A stretch of DNA of 64,000 nucleotides from Nocardioides anomalus (GTDB lineage: Bacteria; Actinomycetota; Actinomycetes; Propionibacteriales; Nocardioidaceae): NCBI RefSeq assembly GCF_011046535.1, contig NZ_CP049257.1:2976001-3040000 (forward strand). The letters run 5' to 3'. The position numbers were made by a program, and so were the translations under genes. The notes under the pieces were generated by a model. It saw only the letters and a program-made list of their open reading frames with translations. It did not search any database and was not told where the DNA came from. Numbering within the stretch: position 1 is the first letter of the stretch; each line of letters begins with the position of its first letter. Positions 42,308 through 50,671 of the stretch are shown here, one piece after another.

Positions 42308-43201
42308 TCAGGCCGCGGCACCGTGTCCCGGACCTGTCCCGAGTCGCGTCCCGACCGCGCGGAGCGCCACCGCGACCCAGGTCCGGAACGGTCGCCAGGC
42401 CTCGGCGAGTGCGGCCAGCTCGGCGTCGTCGGGATCGTGGTCGAGGCCGTAGACCCGACGCACGGCGTCGCGGGTGTGCGCCGGGACGGTGAGCACGTCG
42501 GTGAGCCCGCACGCCCGCACCACCACCAGTGAGCTGTAGAAGGGGCCGATGCCCGGCAGCGTCTGCAGCTCGGCGACGGCCAGATCCGGGCCGAGGGCGA
42601 CGAGCCGGTCGACGTCCAGCCGCCCTGCGGTGGCGGCCTCGGCGATCGCGTGCAGGCGGGGCACCGCGACGTCCTGGAGCCCGGGCACGTGGTCGAGGCG
42701 GGCCAGCGTCGCCGGGGTCGGCAGGGCGTGCACGGACTGACCGGCCAGCTCGAACGTGCGGCCGTGCTCGGCCGAGAGCCGGGCGCGCAGCCCGATGGCC
42801 TGGCGCCGCTGCCGGCGCGCGCTGAGCACCGACCACACGCACGCGTCGTACGCCGAGTGGAAGTTGCTCGGGCGGAACCCCGGCGCCGCCGCGTGCAGCT
42901 CGGCCAGGACCGGGTCGCTCGCGCACACCTCGGCGTACGCCGCGCCGTCACCGTCGGCCGAGACCACGCGCGCGACCTGGCGGGTGACCGCGTCGAGGTC
43001 GCCCTCGCCGTGGACCACGAGGTCGAGCCGGTCGCCCGCCTGGCGCACCTCGACGCCGACCTGCTGCTCGAGGTCGCGGTCGAGGCAGAAGGCGAGTCGG
43101 AGCACGCCGTCGAAGCTGGCCTCGGCGCGGTGGCCGAAGTCCATGAGCGCGACCTCCTCGACCGAGTAGGGGCCACGCAGCGCGATGCTCGACGTCCTCA
43201 T
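42308..43201 (-). CDS. AlkA-like DNA-3-methyladenine glycosylase (HhH-GPD)
   Basis: A 297-residue HhH-GPD-superfamily base-excision glycosylase. The helix-hairpin-helix is LPGIGPFYSSLVVVRACG (about 222-239), preceded by an AlkA-type N-terminal β-domain (residues 1-90) and the SVLSARRQRRQ helix. The region after the hairpin, where the catalytic Asp should be, reads LTVPAHTRDAVRR; D is present but not in the textbook position, so substrate range is uncertain. CAGGGT ends 6 nt before the ATG at 43201. It fits the DNA-repair theme of this block. Confidence 0.82.
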   Translation of the reverse strand: MRTSSIALRGPYSVEEVALMDFGHRAEASFDGVLRLAFCLDRDLEQQVGVEVRQAGDRLDLVVHGEGDLDAVTRQVARVVSADGDGAAYAEVCASDPVLAELHAAAPGFRPSNFHSAYDACVWSVLSARRQRRQAIGLRARLSAEHGRTFELAGQSVHALPTPATLARLDHVPGLQDVAVPRLHAIAEAATAGRLDVDRLVALGPDLAVAELQTLPGIGPFYSSLVVVRACGLTDVLTVPAHTRDAVRRVYGLDHDPDDAELAALAEAWRPFRTWVAVALRAVGTRLGTGPGHGAAA

Positions 43202-43245
43202 GGGGCCACCCTGACGGGTGGCACCGACAGTCCTCCGCGGACGCC

Positions 43246-43669
43246 TCAGGCCAGCTCGAAGTCCGCGAAGTCGAAGCCGGGTGAGACCAGGCAGCTGACC
43301 AGGGCGTCGTCGTCGTGCGGGACGGTGCGCTGCCACACGCCGGCGGGGGACCAGGGCCTGCGGCTGCTCCCCTGCGCCCAGGTCGGTCCCGACCCGTACC
43401 GACGCGGCGGTGGCGGGCGCGTCGCCGGCGCCGCCGAGCTCGAGCGTGACCGTGCCCTGGTGGGCCAGCCACAGCTCGTCGCTCGCCACCCGGTGCCAGG
43501 CCGAGTGCTCCCCGGCCGGCAGCAGGAAGTGGATGAGCGTGGCCGTCGGCCGGACCCGGCCGTCGTCGAGCGTCACCTGGACGGGCGAGGCCCAGGTCTG
43601 GCGGAACCACCCGCCCTCGGGGTGCGGCTCCAGGCCCAGCGACCCGGCGAGAGCGGGAGTGTCGGTCAT
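43246..43669 (-). pseudogene. Cupin (DUF985) gene with a one-base frameshift
   Basis: The frame from ATG 43669 (LEPHPEGGWFRQTW, LLPAGEHSAWHRV, DELWLAHQG) is a clear DUF985 cupin but loses sense after PQALVP. If one base of the G5 run at 43345-43349 is dropped, it continues as AGVWQRTVPHDDDALVSCLV and ends at a TGA at 43246, the normal family length of about 140. The metal-binding cupin core would be intact. Either a recent mutation or a homopolymer error. GATACT ends 6 nt before the start. Confidence 0.75.
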
Positions 43670-43705
43670 GGCAGCAGTATCGGCGGCTCTGCCAGAGTGC
43701 TGCCT

Positions 43706-44272
43706 GTGGCGAGGACCGTGCCGCCCGGTGTGCACCGGCCGCCGACGAAGATCTACCTCGGCACCGCCGTGAGCGTGCTCGTCGTCGCGGTCTGCATCAC
43801 GTGGGCGTTCTTGTCCATGCGCGCGGTCCTGGCCGTCGGCGGGTCGTGCGCGGACGGCGGTCCCTACGTGAGCGCCCAGCCCTGTCCCGACGGCGCGGTC
43901 CTCATCTCGATCGCGATCCCGGTCATGCTGCTGACCGCGATGGCGGGCTCGGCCCTGGCCACCTCCGTCGACGCCCCCAACCTGCTCATCCCCCTGTGGG
44001 CCGGGCTGTTCGGGGCGCTCGGCTGGAACTTCATGGAGTACGGCGTCCTGGGCCCGGACGTGGTCTGGGGCTGGCTGGTGTGCGGCGCGGTGTTCTGGCT
44101 GATGGCCGCGCCCGCGGTCTACGCGGTGCTCGTCGCGGTCCACCGCGCGGTGGTGCCGGCGCCCAGGCCGTCGCCGCAGTACGACGGCGCGCGCTGGTGG
44201 GTCCCGGCGTACGCCGTGCTCAGCTCGGCCGGCGCGCTGCTCGGCGCCTGGACCTGGACCGCCCTGGCCTAG
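43706..44272 (+). CDS. Membrane protein of unknown function
   Basis: A 188-residue protein with about four transmembrane helices (first near residues 18-38: VSVLVVAVCITWAFLSM), a cysteine pair in the first outer loop (SCADGGPYVSAQPC) that could form a disulfide, and a conserved-looking WNFMEYGVLGPDVVWGWLV. No family is recognised. GTG 43706 is the only start between the divergent cupin gene and the first helix. The last four bases overlap the convergent acyltransferase. Confidence 0.65.
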   Translation: MARTVPPGVHRPPTKIYLGTAVSVLVVAVCITWAFLSMRAVLAVGGSCADGGPYVSAQPCPDGAVLISIAIPVMLLTAMAGSALATSVDAPNLLIPLWAGLFGALGWNFMEYGVLGPDVVWGWLVCGAVFWLMAAPAVYAVLVAVHRAVVPAPRPSPQYDGARWWVPAYAVLSSAGALLGAWTWTALA

Positions 44273-44937
44273 GCGTCGACGGGCCGCTCGTTGTAGACCC
44301 CGGCCTCGACCTGACCGGTGAGCGCGGCGATGGCGGCCATGATCTCGTCGGTCGCCTCGCGGCGGGCCCGGCCCGCCGGCACGCCGTCGAAGCGGCCGGC
44401 GAAGTCGAGGGGCGGGCCGAACGCGACCGAGACCTTGACCACGCGCGGGAGGTTCGAGCCGACCGGCTGGAGCCGCTCGGTGCCGCTCAGTCCTACCGGG
44501 ACCACCGGGACGCCGGCGGTCAGCGCGAGGTGGGCCACGCCGGTGCGGCCGCGGTAGAGCCGGCCGTCGCGCGAGCGGGTGCCCTCGGGGTAGATGCCGA
44601 ACGCCTCGCCGCGCCCGAGCACGTCGAGCGCGATGTCCAGGCTGGCCAGCGCGGCCTTGGTGTCGTCGCGGTCGACCGGCAGCATCCCCATGCCCTCGAA
44701 CCACGCGCGCGAGGCGAGCCCCTTGAGCCCGGTGCCGGTGAAGTAGTCGGACTTGGCCAGGAAGACCACCTTGCGCGGCGCCACGGTCGGGATGACGACG
44801 GAGTCGGCGAAGCTGAGGTGGTTGCTGGCCAGGATGACGCCGCCCTCGCGCGGCACGTGCTCCAGCCCGCGCACCGTCGGGCGCCACACGGCCTTGAGGA
44901 CGGGCGGCAGCACGGCGTGCATCACGTCGTAGAGCAC
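44269..44937 (-). CDS. 1-acyl-sn-glycerol-3-phosphate acyltransferase
   Basis: A 222-residue PlsC-domain protein that makes phosphatidic acid from lysophosphatidic acid at the membrane. The catalytic HX4D is NHLSFADS (about residues 39-46), the glycerol-phosphate motif EGTRSRDG is near 119, and VPVVPVGLSG is block IV. The GTG at 44937 is supported by CAGGAT ending 6 nt upstream; ATG 44922 is an alternative. A strong terminator separates it from the genes upstream, so it has its own promoter. Confidence 0.88.
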   Translation of the reverse strand: MLYDVMHAVLPPVLKAVWRPTVRGLEHVPREGGVILASNHLSFADSVVIPTVAPRKVVFLAKSDYFTGTGLKGLASRAWFEGMGMLPVDRDDTKAALASLDIALDVLGRGEAFGIYPEGTRSRDGRLYRGRTGVAHLALTAGVPVVPVGLSGTERLQPVGSNLPRVVKVSVAFGPPLDFAGRFDGVPAGRARREATDEIMAAIAALTGQVEAGVYNERPVDA

Positions 44938-45012
44938 GGGTCGATCCTGGCCGCTACCCGCGCGTACGCCGAATCGGGTCCGGTGCCTGGCCGTCGGGGC
45001 AGGGGAAAAGGC

Positions 45013-45049
45013 GAAGGGCCCGAACAAGTATGAGTTGTTCGGGCCCTTC
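45013..45049 (-). terminator. Terminator downstream of the atl gene
   Basis: A perfect 15-bp stem (GAAGGGCCCGAACAA and its complement) with a 7-nt loop. On the minus strand it is followed by GCCTTTTCCCC, so it ends transcripts coming from the right. Confidence 0.8.
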
Positions 45050-45167
45050 TGGCGCCTCTCCCGGAGGAGCGGCGCACCACCAGTTCTATGCCCGTCGTCA
45101 CCTCCGGCGCAAGGGTTCGGCGCCACATTCCTCTGGTTCCACAACGTCCTCCACCGCTGCGACCGGG

Positions 45168-45197
45168 TTGTCCACAGCACGCGCGGTCTTGTGCACA
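45168..45197 (+). promoter_or_regulatory. DnaA-box-like pair
   Basis: TTGTCCACA (45168-45176, perfect) and TTGTGCACA (45189-45197, one mismatch) are 21 bp apart in the short gap after the atl stop. They are the same motif as at 26332-26406. Confidence 0.4.
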
Positions 45198-45199
45198 GG

Positions 45200-45499
45200 T
45201 CAGGCCGGGCCGGGCTCCCAGAACGCGGCGGCCATGTCGACGGCTCCGCTCGCGCGCAGCGGCGTGCCCTCCTCGAGGTAGTGCGGCCGGGCGTTCTGCT
45301 CGTGGCTGGGCGGGAGCGAGCCGTCGGCGCGCACCACCCGCCACCACGGCACCGGCCCGCCGTGCCGCGCCATCACCGAGCCGACCTGGCGCGGCCCCCC
45401 GCCGACGACGCCCGCGATCGCGCCGTACGACGTCACGCGGCCCCACGGGACCTCCTCGACGAGCGACAGGACGCGCTCGACGTACTCCTCGGGGTCCAC
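45200..45499 (-). CDS. Alkyltransferase-like protein (Atl), lacks the reactive cysteine
   Basis: A 99-residue MGMT C-terminal-domain protein. The helix-turn-helix and arginine finger region (GRVTSYGAIAGVVGGGPRQV) is conserved, but the PCHR active site of MGMT reads PWWRV, with Trp in place of the alkyl-accepting Cys. Such Atl proteins bind O6-alkylguanine and hand it to nucleotide excision repair instead of repairing it directly. TAGCCT ends 7 nt before the GTG at 45499 and overlaps the stop of the gene upstream, giving it a promoter of its own. Confidence 0.9.
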   Translation of the reverse strand: MDPEEYVERVLSLVEEVPWGRVTSYGAIAGVVGGGPRQVGSVMARHGGPVPWWRVVRADGSLPPSHEQNARPHYLEEGTPLRASGAVDMAAAFWEPGPA

Positions 45500-45509
45500 G
45501 GCGGTGAGG

Positions 45510-46037
45510 CTAGGCGACGTCCTGGTCCTGGCCCACCGCGACCGCGGCCACGACGCAGAGCAGCACGCCGCAGACCAGCCCAGCCACCCAGACGCCGGGC
45601 GGCTCCGGCTGACCCCGCACGGCCAGGGCCAGCAGCCAGACCACGGGCGCGGCGGCGCCGACCAGGAGACCGCGGCGCACCCAGAGCCGCGCCACGGGCT
45701 CGGTGACCGCGGCGCCGGTCGGTCCGTAGGCCAGGAGCACGCCGGCCAGGTGCCCCGCGACGAGCAGCAGCGCCGCCAGCAGGGCGGTGACCGGCAGCGC
45801 GTCGGCGACCTGGAGCGCCCACCACAGCAGGACGACCCCCAGCGCCAGGGCGGCGAGCCACGACTCCGGGAGCACGGCCGCTCCCGCGGCGAGCACGACG
45901 ACCAGGGCGGTGAGCCAGCCGCCCGGCTGCTCGGCCGGCCAGGCGCTGAGCAGCGCGAGCGGAGGGGCGAGCAGGACCACGGCCCGCAGCAGGAGCCGCG
46001 GCCGGGTCTCGTGGAGCAGGGCGAGGAGCGGGCTCAC
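45510..46037 (-). CDS. Membrane protein of the MoxR/DUF58 operon
   Basis: A 175-residue protein of about six hydrophobic helices with almost no soluble part and no recognised family. GTG 46037 overlaps the DUF58 stop by four bases (GTGA), which makes it the last gene of the MoxR operon. In related operons this place is often held by a transglutaminase-like membrane protein; this one has only the membrane part. Confidence 0.7.
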   Translation of the reverse strand: MSPLLALLHETRPRLLLRAVVLLAPPLALLSAWPAEQPGGWLTALVVVLAAGAAVLPESWLAALALGVVLLWWALQVADALPVTALLAALLLVAGHLAGVLLAYGPTGAAVTEPVARLWVRRGLLVGAAAPVVWLLALAVRGQPEPPGVWVAGLVCGVLLCVVAAVAVGQDQDVA

Positions 46038-47323
46038 CGCGACACCACCCGCGGTGCGCCGGCGCGGCGGGCGAGCCGGCGCAGCACGTCGTCGAGGGTG
46101 CCGGAGCCGCGCCAGGCGATGACCGGGCAGCCCAGCCCGGCGAGCCCGGCCAGGACCTGGTCGCGCTCGAGCCGGCGCATCCGCCAGGCCAGGTCGACCA
46201 CGCGCGGGTCGGCGCCCTCGGGGACCTTGGGTGTGGCGTCGGCCGGGAGCGTGTCGACCACGACGACCGGGAGCGCACGCTGCACGAGACCGGCGGTCGC
46301 GGTCACGATGGCGGGGCTCAGCATCGGCGAGAACACCACCACGACGCTGCCGCCGGTCACCCGGAGCTGGAGCTGGTCGGCGAGGGCCTTCGGCAGCTCT
46401 CCGGGCTGCACGCCGGACAGCTGGTCGAGGAGCACGCGCAGGTGGCGGGTGCCGGCGCCGTACCCGACCAGGCCGCCGTCGCCGCCGACCACCCGGAGGC
46501 CGACCCGGTCACCGGCCGCGACGTGGTGCTCGGCCACCGCCGCGGCCGCGCGCACGCCCTGGTCCAGGCTGCTCGCGGCACCGTCCAGCCCCTCCGAGCG
46601 GCCGTGGTCGCCGAGGGCGTCGAGGACGAGCAGCACGCCGCTGTCCTCCTCCGACGGCGAGGTGGTGACGTGCAGCTCCTGGCTGCGCACCGAGACCCGC
46701 CAGCTGATCCGCCGCAGCCGGTCGCCCGGCCGGAACGGCCGGATGTCGGCGAACTCGACGCCGGCCCCGAGGCGCGGCGAGCGGTTCAGCCCGACCAGCC
46801 CGACCGGGCGCGGCGTCTCGGCGCGCGAGTCGAAGCCGCGGGTGTACGGCACGACCCGCCGGGCCTCGCCGGGCAGCGGCACCGGACCCCAGCGGTAGCC
46901 GGCCCACCGCGAGGTCAGCGCGACCTGCTCCTCCCCCAGCACCCGCCGGCCCCAGCGGCGCGGGCCGATCTCGACCGTGGGCAGCTCGGGCGCGAGCGCC
47001 GCGACCCGGCCGTCGGCCGGGTGCACCGCGACGTACGGCGTCCGGGTGAGCGCCCGCGCGACGTGCTCGACGTCCTCGCCGTCGCTCAGGTGCAGCCGCG
47101 AGGTGGTGCCCTGGCCCTCGTGCAGCCAGCGCTCGTCCAGCGTGGCGCTCACCGCCGGACTCGAGCGCGGGCGGTGGACCAGACCCAGCCCGGCCAGGAG
47201 CACGAACGGCGCGCCCAGCACCATCGCCACCGGGGCGGCCCCGACCACAGCGACCACCACGGCGAGCGCGCCGAGCAGCGTGGCCCGGACCAGGGCGGGC
47301 GTGGGCCGCCAGGTGCCCGTCAC
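46034..47323 (-). CDS. DUF58 domain-containing protein
   Basis: A 429-residue protein with two N-terminal transmembrane helices (about 12-50) and a central DUF58 segment. The signature FADIRPFRPGDRLRRISWRV is near residue 190, followed by a VWA-like half with VLLVLDALGDHG, whose DxD/S-like start resembles a MIDAS strand. DUF58 proteins work with MoxR AAA ATPases, probably as chaperone substrates or adaptors. It begins one base after the moxR stop. Confidence 0.88.
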   Translation of the reverse strand: MTGTWRPTPALVRATLLGALAVVVAVVGAAPVAMVLGAPFVLLAGLGLVHRPRSSPAVSATLDERWLHEGQGTTSRLHLSDGEDVEHVARALTRTPYVAVHPADGRVAALAPELPTVEIGPRRWGRRVLGEEQVALTSRWAGYRWGPVPLPGEARRVVPYTRGFDSRAETPRPVGLVGLNRSPRLGAGVEFADIRPFRPGDRLRRISWRVSVRSQELHVTTSPSEEDSGVLLVLDALGDHGRSEGLDGAASSLDQGVRAAAAVAEHHVAAGDRVGLRVVGGDGGLVGYGAGTRHLRVLLDQLSGVQPGELPKALADQLQLRVTGGSVVVVFSPMLSPAIVTATAGLVQRALPVVVVDTLPADATPKVPEGADPRVVDLAWRMRRLERDQVLAGLAGLGCPVIAWRGSGTLDDVLRRLARRAGAPRVVSR

Positions 47324-47324
47324 G

Positions 47325-48293
47325 TCACCGGCGCTCGAGCGTGGACGGCGTGGGCACCTGGGCCAGCACCGCGTCGACGATGGTGCGGCCGGTGGTCTGG
47401 GTCATCCACAGCTCGGGCCGGACGGTGACGCGGTGGGCCAGCACCGGGCGGGCCACGGCCTTGACGTCCTCGGGGATGACGTAGTCGCGGCCGCGCAGCA
47501 GGGCGAAGGCGCGGGCGGTCAGCACCAGCCCGAGCGAGCCGCGCGGCGAGGCGCCGGTGAGCGTGTCGCGGTGCTCGCGGGTCGCCGCGGCCAGCGCCAC
47601 GCAGTAGCGGCCGACGCTCTCGTCGACGCGCACCGTCTCCACCGCGGCCTGGGCCGCGCGCAGGCCGGCCGGGTCGGTGACCGCGGAGAGCTGGACCTCC
47701 TCCTGCTGGCGGGCCACGCGGCGCGCGATCACGTCGTACTCCTCGCTCGCCGAGGGGTAGCCGAAGCTGACCCGCAGCAGGAACCGGTCCAGCTGCGCCT
47801 CGGGGAGCGGGTAGGTGCCTTCGTACTCGATGGGGTTGGCGGTGGCCAGGACGTGGAACGGCTCGGGCAGCGCGAAGGTCTCGCCCTCCACGGTGACCTG
47901 CCGCTCCTGCATCGCCTCGAGGAGCGCGGACTGGGTCTTGGGCGGCGTCCGGTTGATCTCGTCGGCCAGCAGCAGGCCGGTGAACAGCGGGCCGCGCCGG
48001 AACTCGAAGCTCGACGTGCGCTGGTCGTAGAGGAACGAGCCGGTCAGATCGCTCGGCAGCAGGTCCGGGGTGAACTGCGCGCGGGCGAAGTCCAGGCCGA
48101 GGGCCTGCGCGAAGGACCGGGCGGCCAGGGTCTTGCCGAGTCCCGGGAAGTCCTCGAGCAGCACGTGACCCTTGGCCAGGACCGCGCACAGCACGAGGCG
48201 CAGCGCCTCCTGCTTGCCGACGACGGCCTTGCCGACCTCGGTCAGGACGCGCTCGGCGACCTCGGCGGCCTCGGCGACGGTGGGTGTGGTCAC
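47325..48293 (-). CDS. MoxR family AAA ATPase
   Basis: A 322-residue MoxR-type AAA+ ATPase. Walker A is EDFPGLGKTLAARS (about residues 48-61), Walker B LLLADEINRTPPKTQSALLE (about 110-129), then sensor 1 FHVLATANPIEYEGTYPLPE and the arginine-finger LDRFLLR. These ATPases act as chaperones that insert metals or mature protein complexes; the target here is unknown. GTG 48293 overlaps the stop of the preceding small gene (GTGA). Confidence 0.92.
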   Translation of the reverse strand: MTTPTVAEAAEVAERVLTEVGKAVVGKQEALRLVLCAVLAKGHVLLEDFPGLGKTLAARSFAQALGLDFARAQFTPDLLPSDLTGSFLYDQRTSSFEFRRGPLFTGLLLADEINRTPPKTQSALLEAMQERQVTVEGETFALPEPFHVLATANPIEYEGTYPLPEAQLDRFLLRVSFGYPSASEEYDVIARRVARQQEEVQLSAVTDPAGLRAAQAAVETVRVDESVGRYCVALAAATREHRDTLTGASPRGSLGLVLTARAFALLRGRDYVIPEDVKAVARPVLAHRVTVRPELWMTQTTGRTIVDAVLAQVPTPSTLERR

Positions 48294-48766
48294 AGGTCCT
48301 CGATCCTTCTCACGCAACGGTCGATCTCGTCGGTGCTCATCCGGCGCGGCGGCTGGGCGAGCACCTGGGCCAGCTCGGGTCCGAGCAGGTCGGTGGCGTG
48401 CGGGTCCTCGAGGGGTACGCCGTGCCGCGCGCGCAGCGTCTGGTCGGCGAGCCCCCGCAGCCGGCCCCACAGGGCGGGGTCGGGCTCGCGGGCCGACAGG
48501 TGGCCCTCCACGACGCGCAGGTAGGAGGAGGTGCGCGGGTCCAGCCGGCTCAGCCCGGCCTCGTGCTCGGTGTGCTCGGTCCACACCGCCGGCGCGGCGC
48601 CGGTGGCGTCGAGCAGCAGGGAGGCGGCGCCCACGCAGAGCGCGACGAGCAGGGCCAGGCGCAGCTCGTCGGCGCGGGCGTCGATGAGCAGCACGACGCC
48701 CTCGATGCCCGCGAAGGCGAGCACCGCGGCCCCGAGCCGCCACCACCAGCGCCGGCGCCCGCTCAC
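48290..48766 (-). CDS. Membrane-anchored protein in the MoxR operon
   Basis: A 158-residue protein with two N-terminal transmembrane helices (about 10-24 and 36-52), followed by a soluble helical part (YLRVVEGHLSAREPDPALWG ... RRMSTDEIDRCVRRIEDL). No family is recognised, but a gene of this size and layout commonly sits between DUF4129 and MoxR in actinobacteria. Coupled on both sides by GTGA overlaps. Confidence 0.75.
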   Translation of the reverse strand: MSGRRRWWWRLGAAVLAFAGIEGVVLLIDARADELRLALLVALCVGAASLLLDATGAAPAVWTEHTEHEAGLSRLDPRTSSYLRVVEGHLSAREPDPALWGRLRGLADQTLRARHGVPLEDPHATDLLGPELAQVLAQPPRRMSTDEIDRCVRRIEDL

Positions 48767-49506
48767 GTCCGCACCCCGGCGCCGCCGAGGCTGCGGTGCA
48801 CCGCGTCCAGCGCCTCGAGGGCCGCGCGGCGGTGGTCCTCGGTCATCGGGTGGTCGGAGAAGCGCGCCTCGCGGTAGAGGTCGGCCAGTCGGCCGACCGC
48901 GCCCCGGTCGGCGCCGACGTGCTCGAGGGCCTCGAGCACGAACTCGCCCGTGGTCTGCCACTCCCGGCGCGCGGCGCCCGCACGGACGGCCTGGTCCTCG
49001 AACCGGTGCCAGCACGCCACGATCGCGTTGCGCGGCTCGGCGTCCTCGACCAGCGCCGCCCGTTGGGCGGCGGCGTCGTCCTCCATGGCGGCCTCGACCT
49101 GTCCGGGCGAGCCGAGGACCTCGAAGTCGACCTCGTCCGGTGCGTCGCCCTCGCGGGCCCGGCGCCGCAGCCAGCGCCAGCGCTGCCGCAGCCAGCGCCA
49201 CAGCCGGAAGCCGAGGTAGGCCGCCAGCCCGACCGCGGCCGCCTGCAGCACGAGCGCGAGGACGCCCACCCAGGCCGGCCACTGGTCGTCCTGGTGGTCC
49301 TTGCGGGCCTGCTCGACCGGGTCGGGGTCCTGGCCGCGCCCGGTGGCGGTGGACGTCGGCGCGAGCGGCGTGACCGGGTCGATGCTGCCGCCGGACAGGA
49401 CGCGGTCCGGGCCGATGGAGGCGGCCCACGTGACCAGCACGACCACCAGCACGGTGGCGCCCACGACGGCGAGCACCGCCGACGAGCCTGCCTTGGCCGG
49501 GGTCAC
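48763..49506 (-). CDS. DUF4129 domain-containing protein
   Basis: A 247-residue protein with two transmembrane helices (about 10-32 and 78-98), a basic WRWLRQRWRWLRRRAR stretch on the inner side and a C-terminal DUF4129 domain (ACWHRFEDQAV, EWQTTGEFVLEAL, LADLYREARFSDHPM). It is the first gene of the five-gene MoxR operon. A TACCGT hexamer ends exactly 6 nt before the second of two GTGs, so 49506 rather than 49509 is taken as a leaderless start. Confidence 0.82.
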   Translation of the reverse strand: MTPAKAGSSAVLAVVGATVLVVVLVTWAASIGPDRVLSGGSIDPVTPLAPTSTATGRGQDPDPVEQARKDHQDDQWPAWVGVLALVLQAAAVGLAAYLGFRLWRWLRQRWRWLRRRAREGDAPDEVDFEVLGSPGQVEAAMEDDAAAQRAALVEDAEPRNAIVACWHRFEDQAVRAGAARREWQTTGEFVLEALEHVGADRGAVGRLADLYREARFSDHPMTEDHRRAALEALDAVHRSLGGAGVRT

Positions 49507-49635
49507 CACGGGACGGTAACCGGCGTGCCGCGGGCGTGCGAGGACCCGGGTCCCGTCCGTGGTGCGTGGACGGGGCCCGGGCCCTCGTGCTGCTCGGTCC
49601 GCCGAGTCGGACCGGTGCTCCCTACCGGCGGTGGG

Positions 49636-50514
49636 TCACAGGACCGGGTTGAACGGCTCGGTGCCGTTGGCCAGCGACAGGCCGCTGATCCCGGAGTGCT
49701 GCTGGGCGAAGGCGAGCTCGAGGCCCAGGTCGCCGATGTTGTTGGACAGCGGCAGCGGGGCCAGGCCCAGGGTGGACAGCACGCCGATGGCCTTGCCGTC
49801 CGCGGAGACGAACGCCGAGCCCGAGTCGCCCGGGACGCCCGGGGTCACGGTGTAGAGCGGGTGGCTCCAGCCGCCGTCCTCGGCCGCGTCGCCCAGGCTG
49901 ATGCCGGTGTGCGGCGAGAGCGCCGAGATGCCGGCGCGCAGGCTGGAGTTGCCGTAGGTGTAGACCCGGTCGCCCGCGGCGGTGCCGTCGGTGTCGATGC
50001 CGGTCGGGCCGCCCCAGAACGGGATCGACGGGTTGACCTCGGACACGTCCCCGGCATCGACCTTGACCAGGGCCAGGTCGTTGTAGGCGCAGGTGTTGGC
50101 GTCGGTGGTGCCGAGCTGGTGCATGGTCAGCCACGAGGAGTAGACGAGCGTGCCGCCGCCGACCACGGTGCCCTCGTCGACCAGGCTGCCGCCCTCGTTG
50201 AAGCTCACCCGCGTGCCCAGCGGCAGCGACTCGGCCTGGCACCCGTTGGTGTCGGTGGCCTCGCCGAGCCCGGCGCAGTGCGCGGCGTACCCGACGTAGA
50301 CGTCGCCCGCGCCGTCGGTGTAGACGAAGTTCGCGGTGCACTGCGCACCCTCGGTGTACATCATCGTGCCGGGGTGGATCGTGGCCGTGTCGGCCGGGGC
50401 CCACGACGGGGCGGCCTGGGCCGGCGCGGTCGTGGCGGCGGCGGCCCCGAGCAGGGCGGTGGCCAGGGCGGCCACGCCGGCGAGGCCCCGGCGCAGGGTG
50501 GTCTGGGTGCTCAT
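49636..50514 (-). CDS. Secreted trypsin-like serine protease
   Basis: A 292-residue exported chymotrypsin-fold protease. The signal peptide (two Arg, then LAGVAALATALLGAAAA) is likely cut after AQA near residue 34. The triad is H79 (AAHCAG), D146 (NDLALVKVD) and S231 (GVPGDSGSAF). Cysteines at 59/80 and 92/142 could form two disulfides. No pro-domain of the alpha-lytic type is present. GGAAGACCCACCCG precedes the ATG at 50514. Single gene, secreted; substrate unknown. Confidence 0.88.
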   Translation of the reverse strand: MSTQTTLRRGLAGVAALATALLGAAAATTAPAQAAPSWAPADTATIHPGTMMYTEGAQCTANFVYTDGAGDVYVGYAAHCAGLGEATDTNGCQAESLPLGTRVSFNEGGSLVDEGTVVGGGTLVYSSWLTMHQLGTTDANTCAYNDLALVKVDAGDVSEVNPSIPFWGGPTGIDTDGTAAGDRVYTYGNSSLRAGISALSPHTGISLGDAAEDGGWSHPLYTVTPGVPGDSGSAFVSADGKAIGVLSTLGLAPLPLSNNIGDLGLELAFAQQHSGISGLSLANGTEPFNPVL

Positions 50515-50615
50515 CGGGTGGGTCTTCCTTCGCGCTGGACAGCTGGGTGGTGTGTCCCGGATCACCGGGCGCGGTCTGCCCAGCACAACGAAGGGGGCCC
50601 GAACGGGTTACGCGC

Positions 50616-50637
50616 GAGTAGTCATTTGTGACTAGTC
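50616..50637. promoter_or_regulatory. Palindromic operator candidate between protease and CaiB genes
   Basis: GAGTAGTCA-tttg-TGACTAGTC is a 9-bp inverted repeat with one mismatch (core TAGTCA/TGACTA perfect) in an unusually AT-rich patch. It lies 35 bp before the CaiB start and about 100 bp before the divergent protease start, so it could control either gene. Confidence 0.5.
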
Positions 50638-50671
50638 CCGGGCGGTCTGCGCCGGTCGGTAGCGTGCGCCC

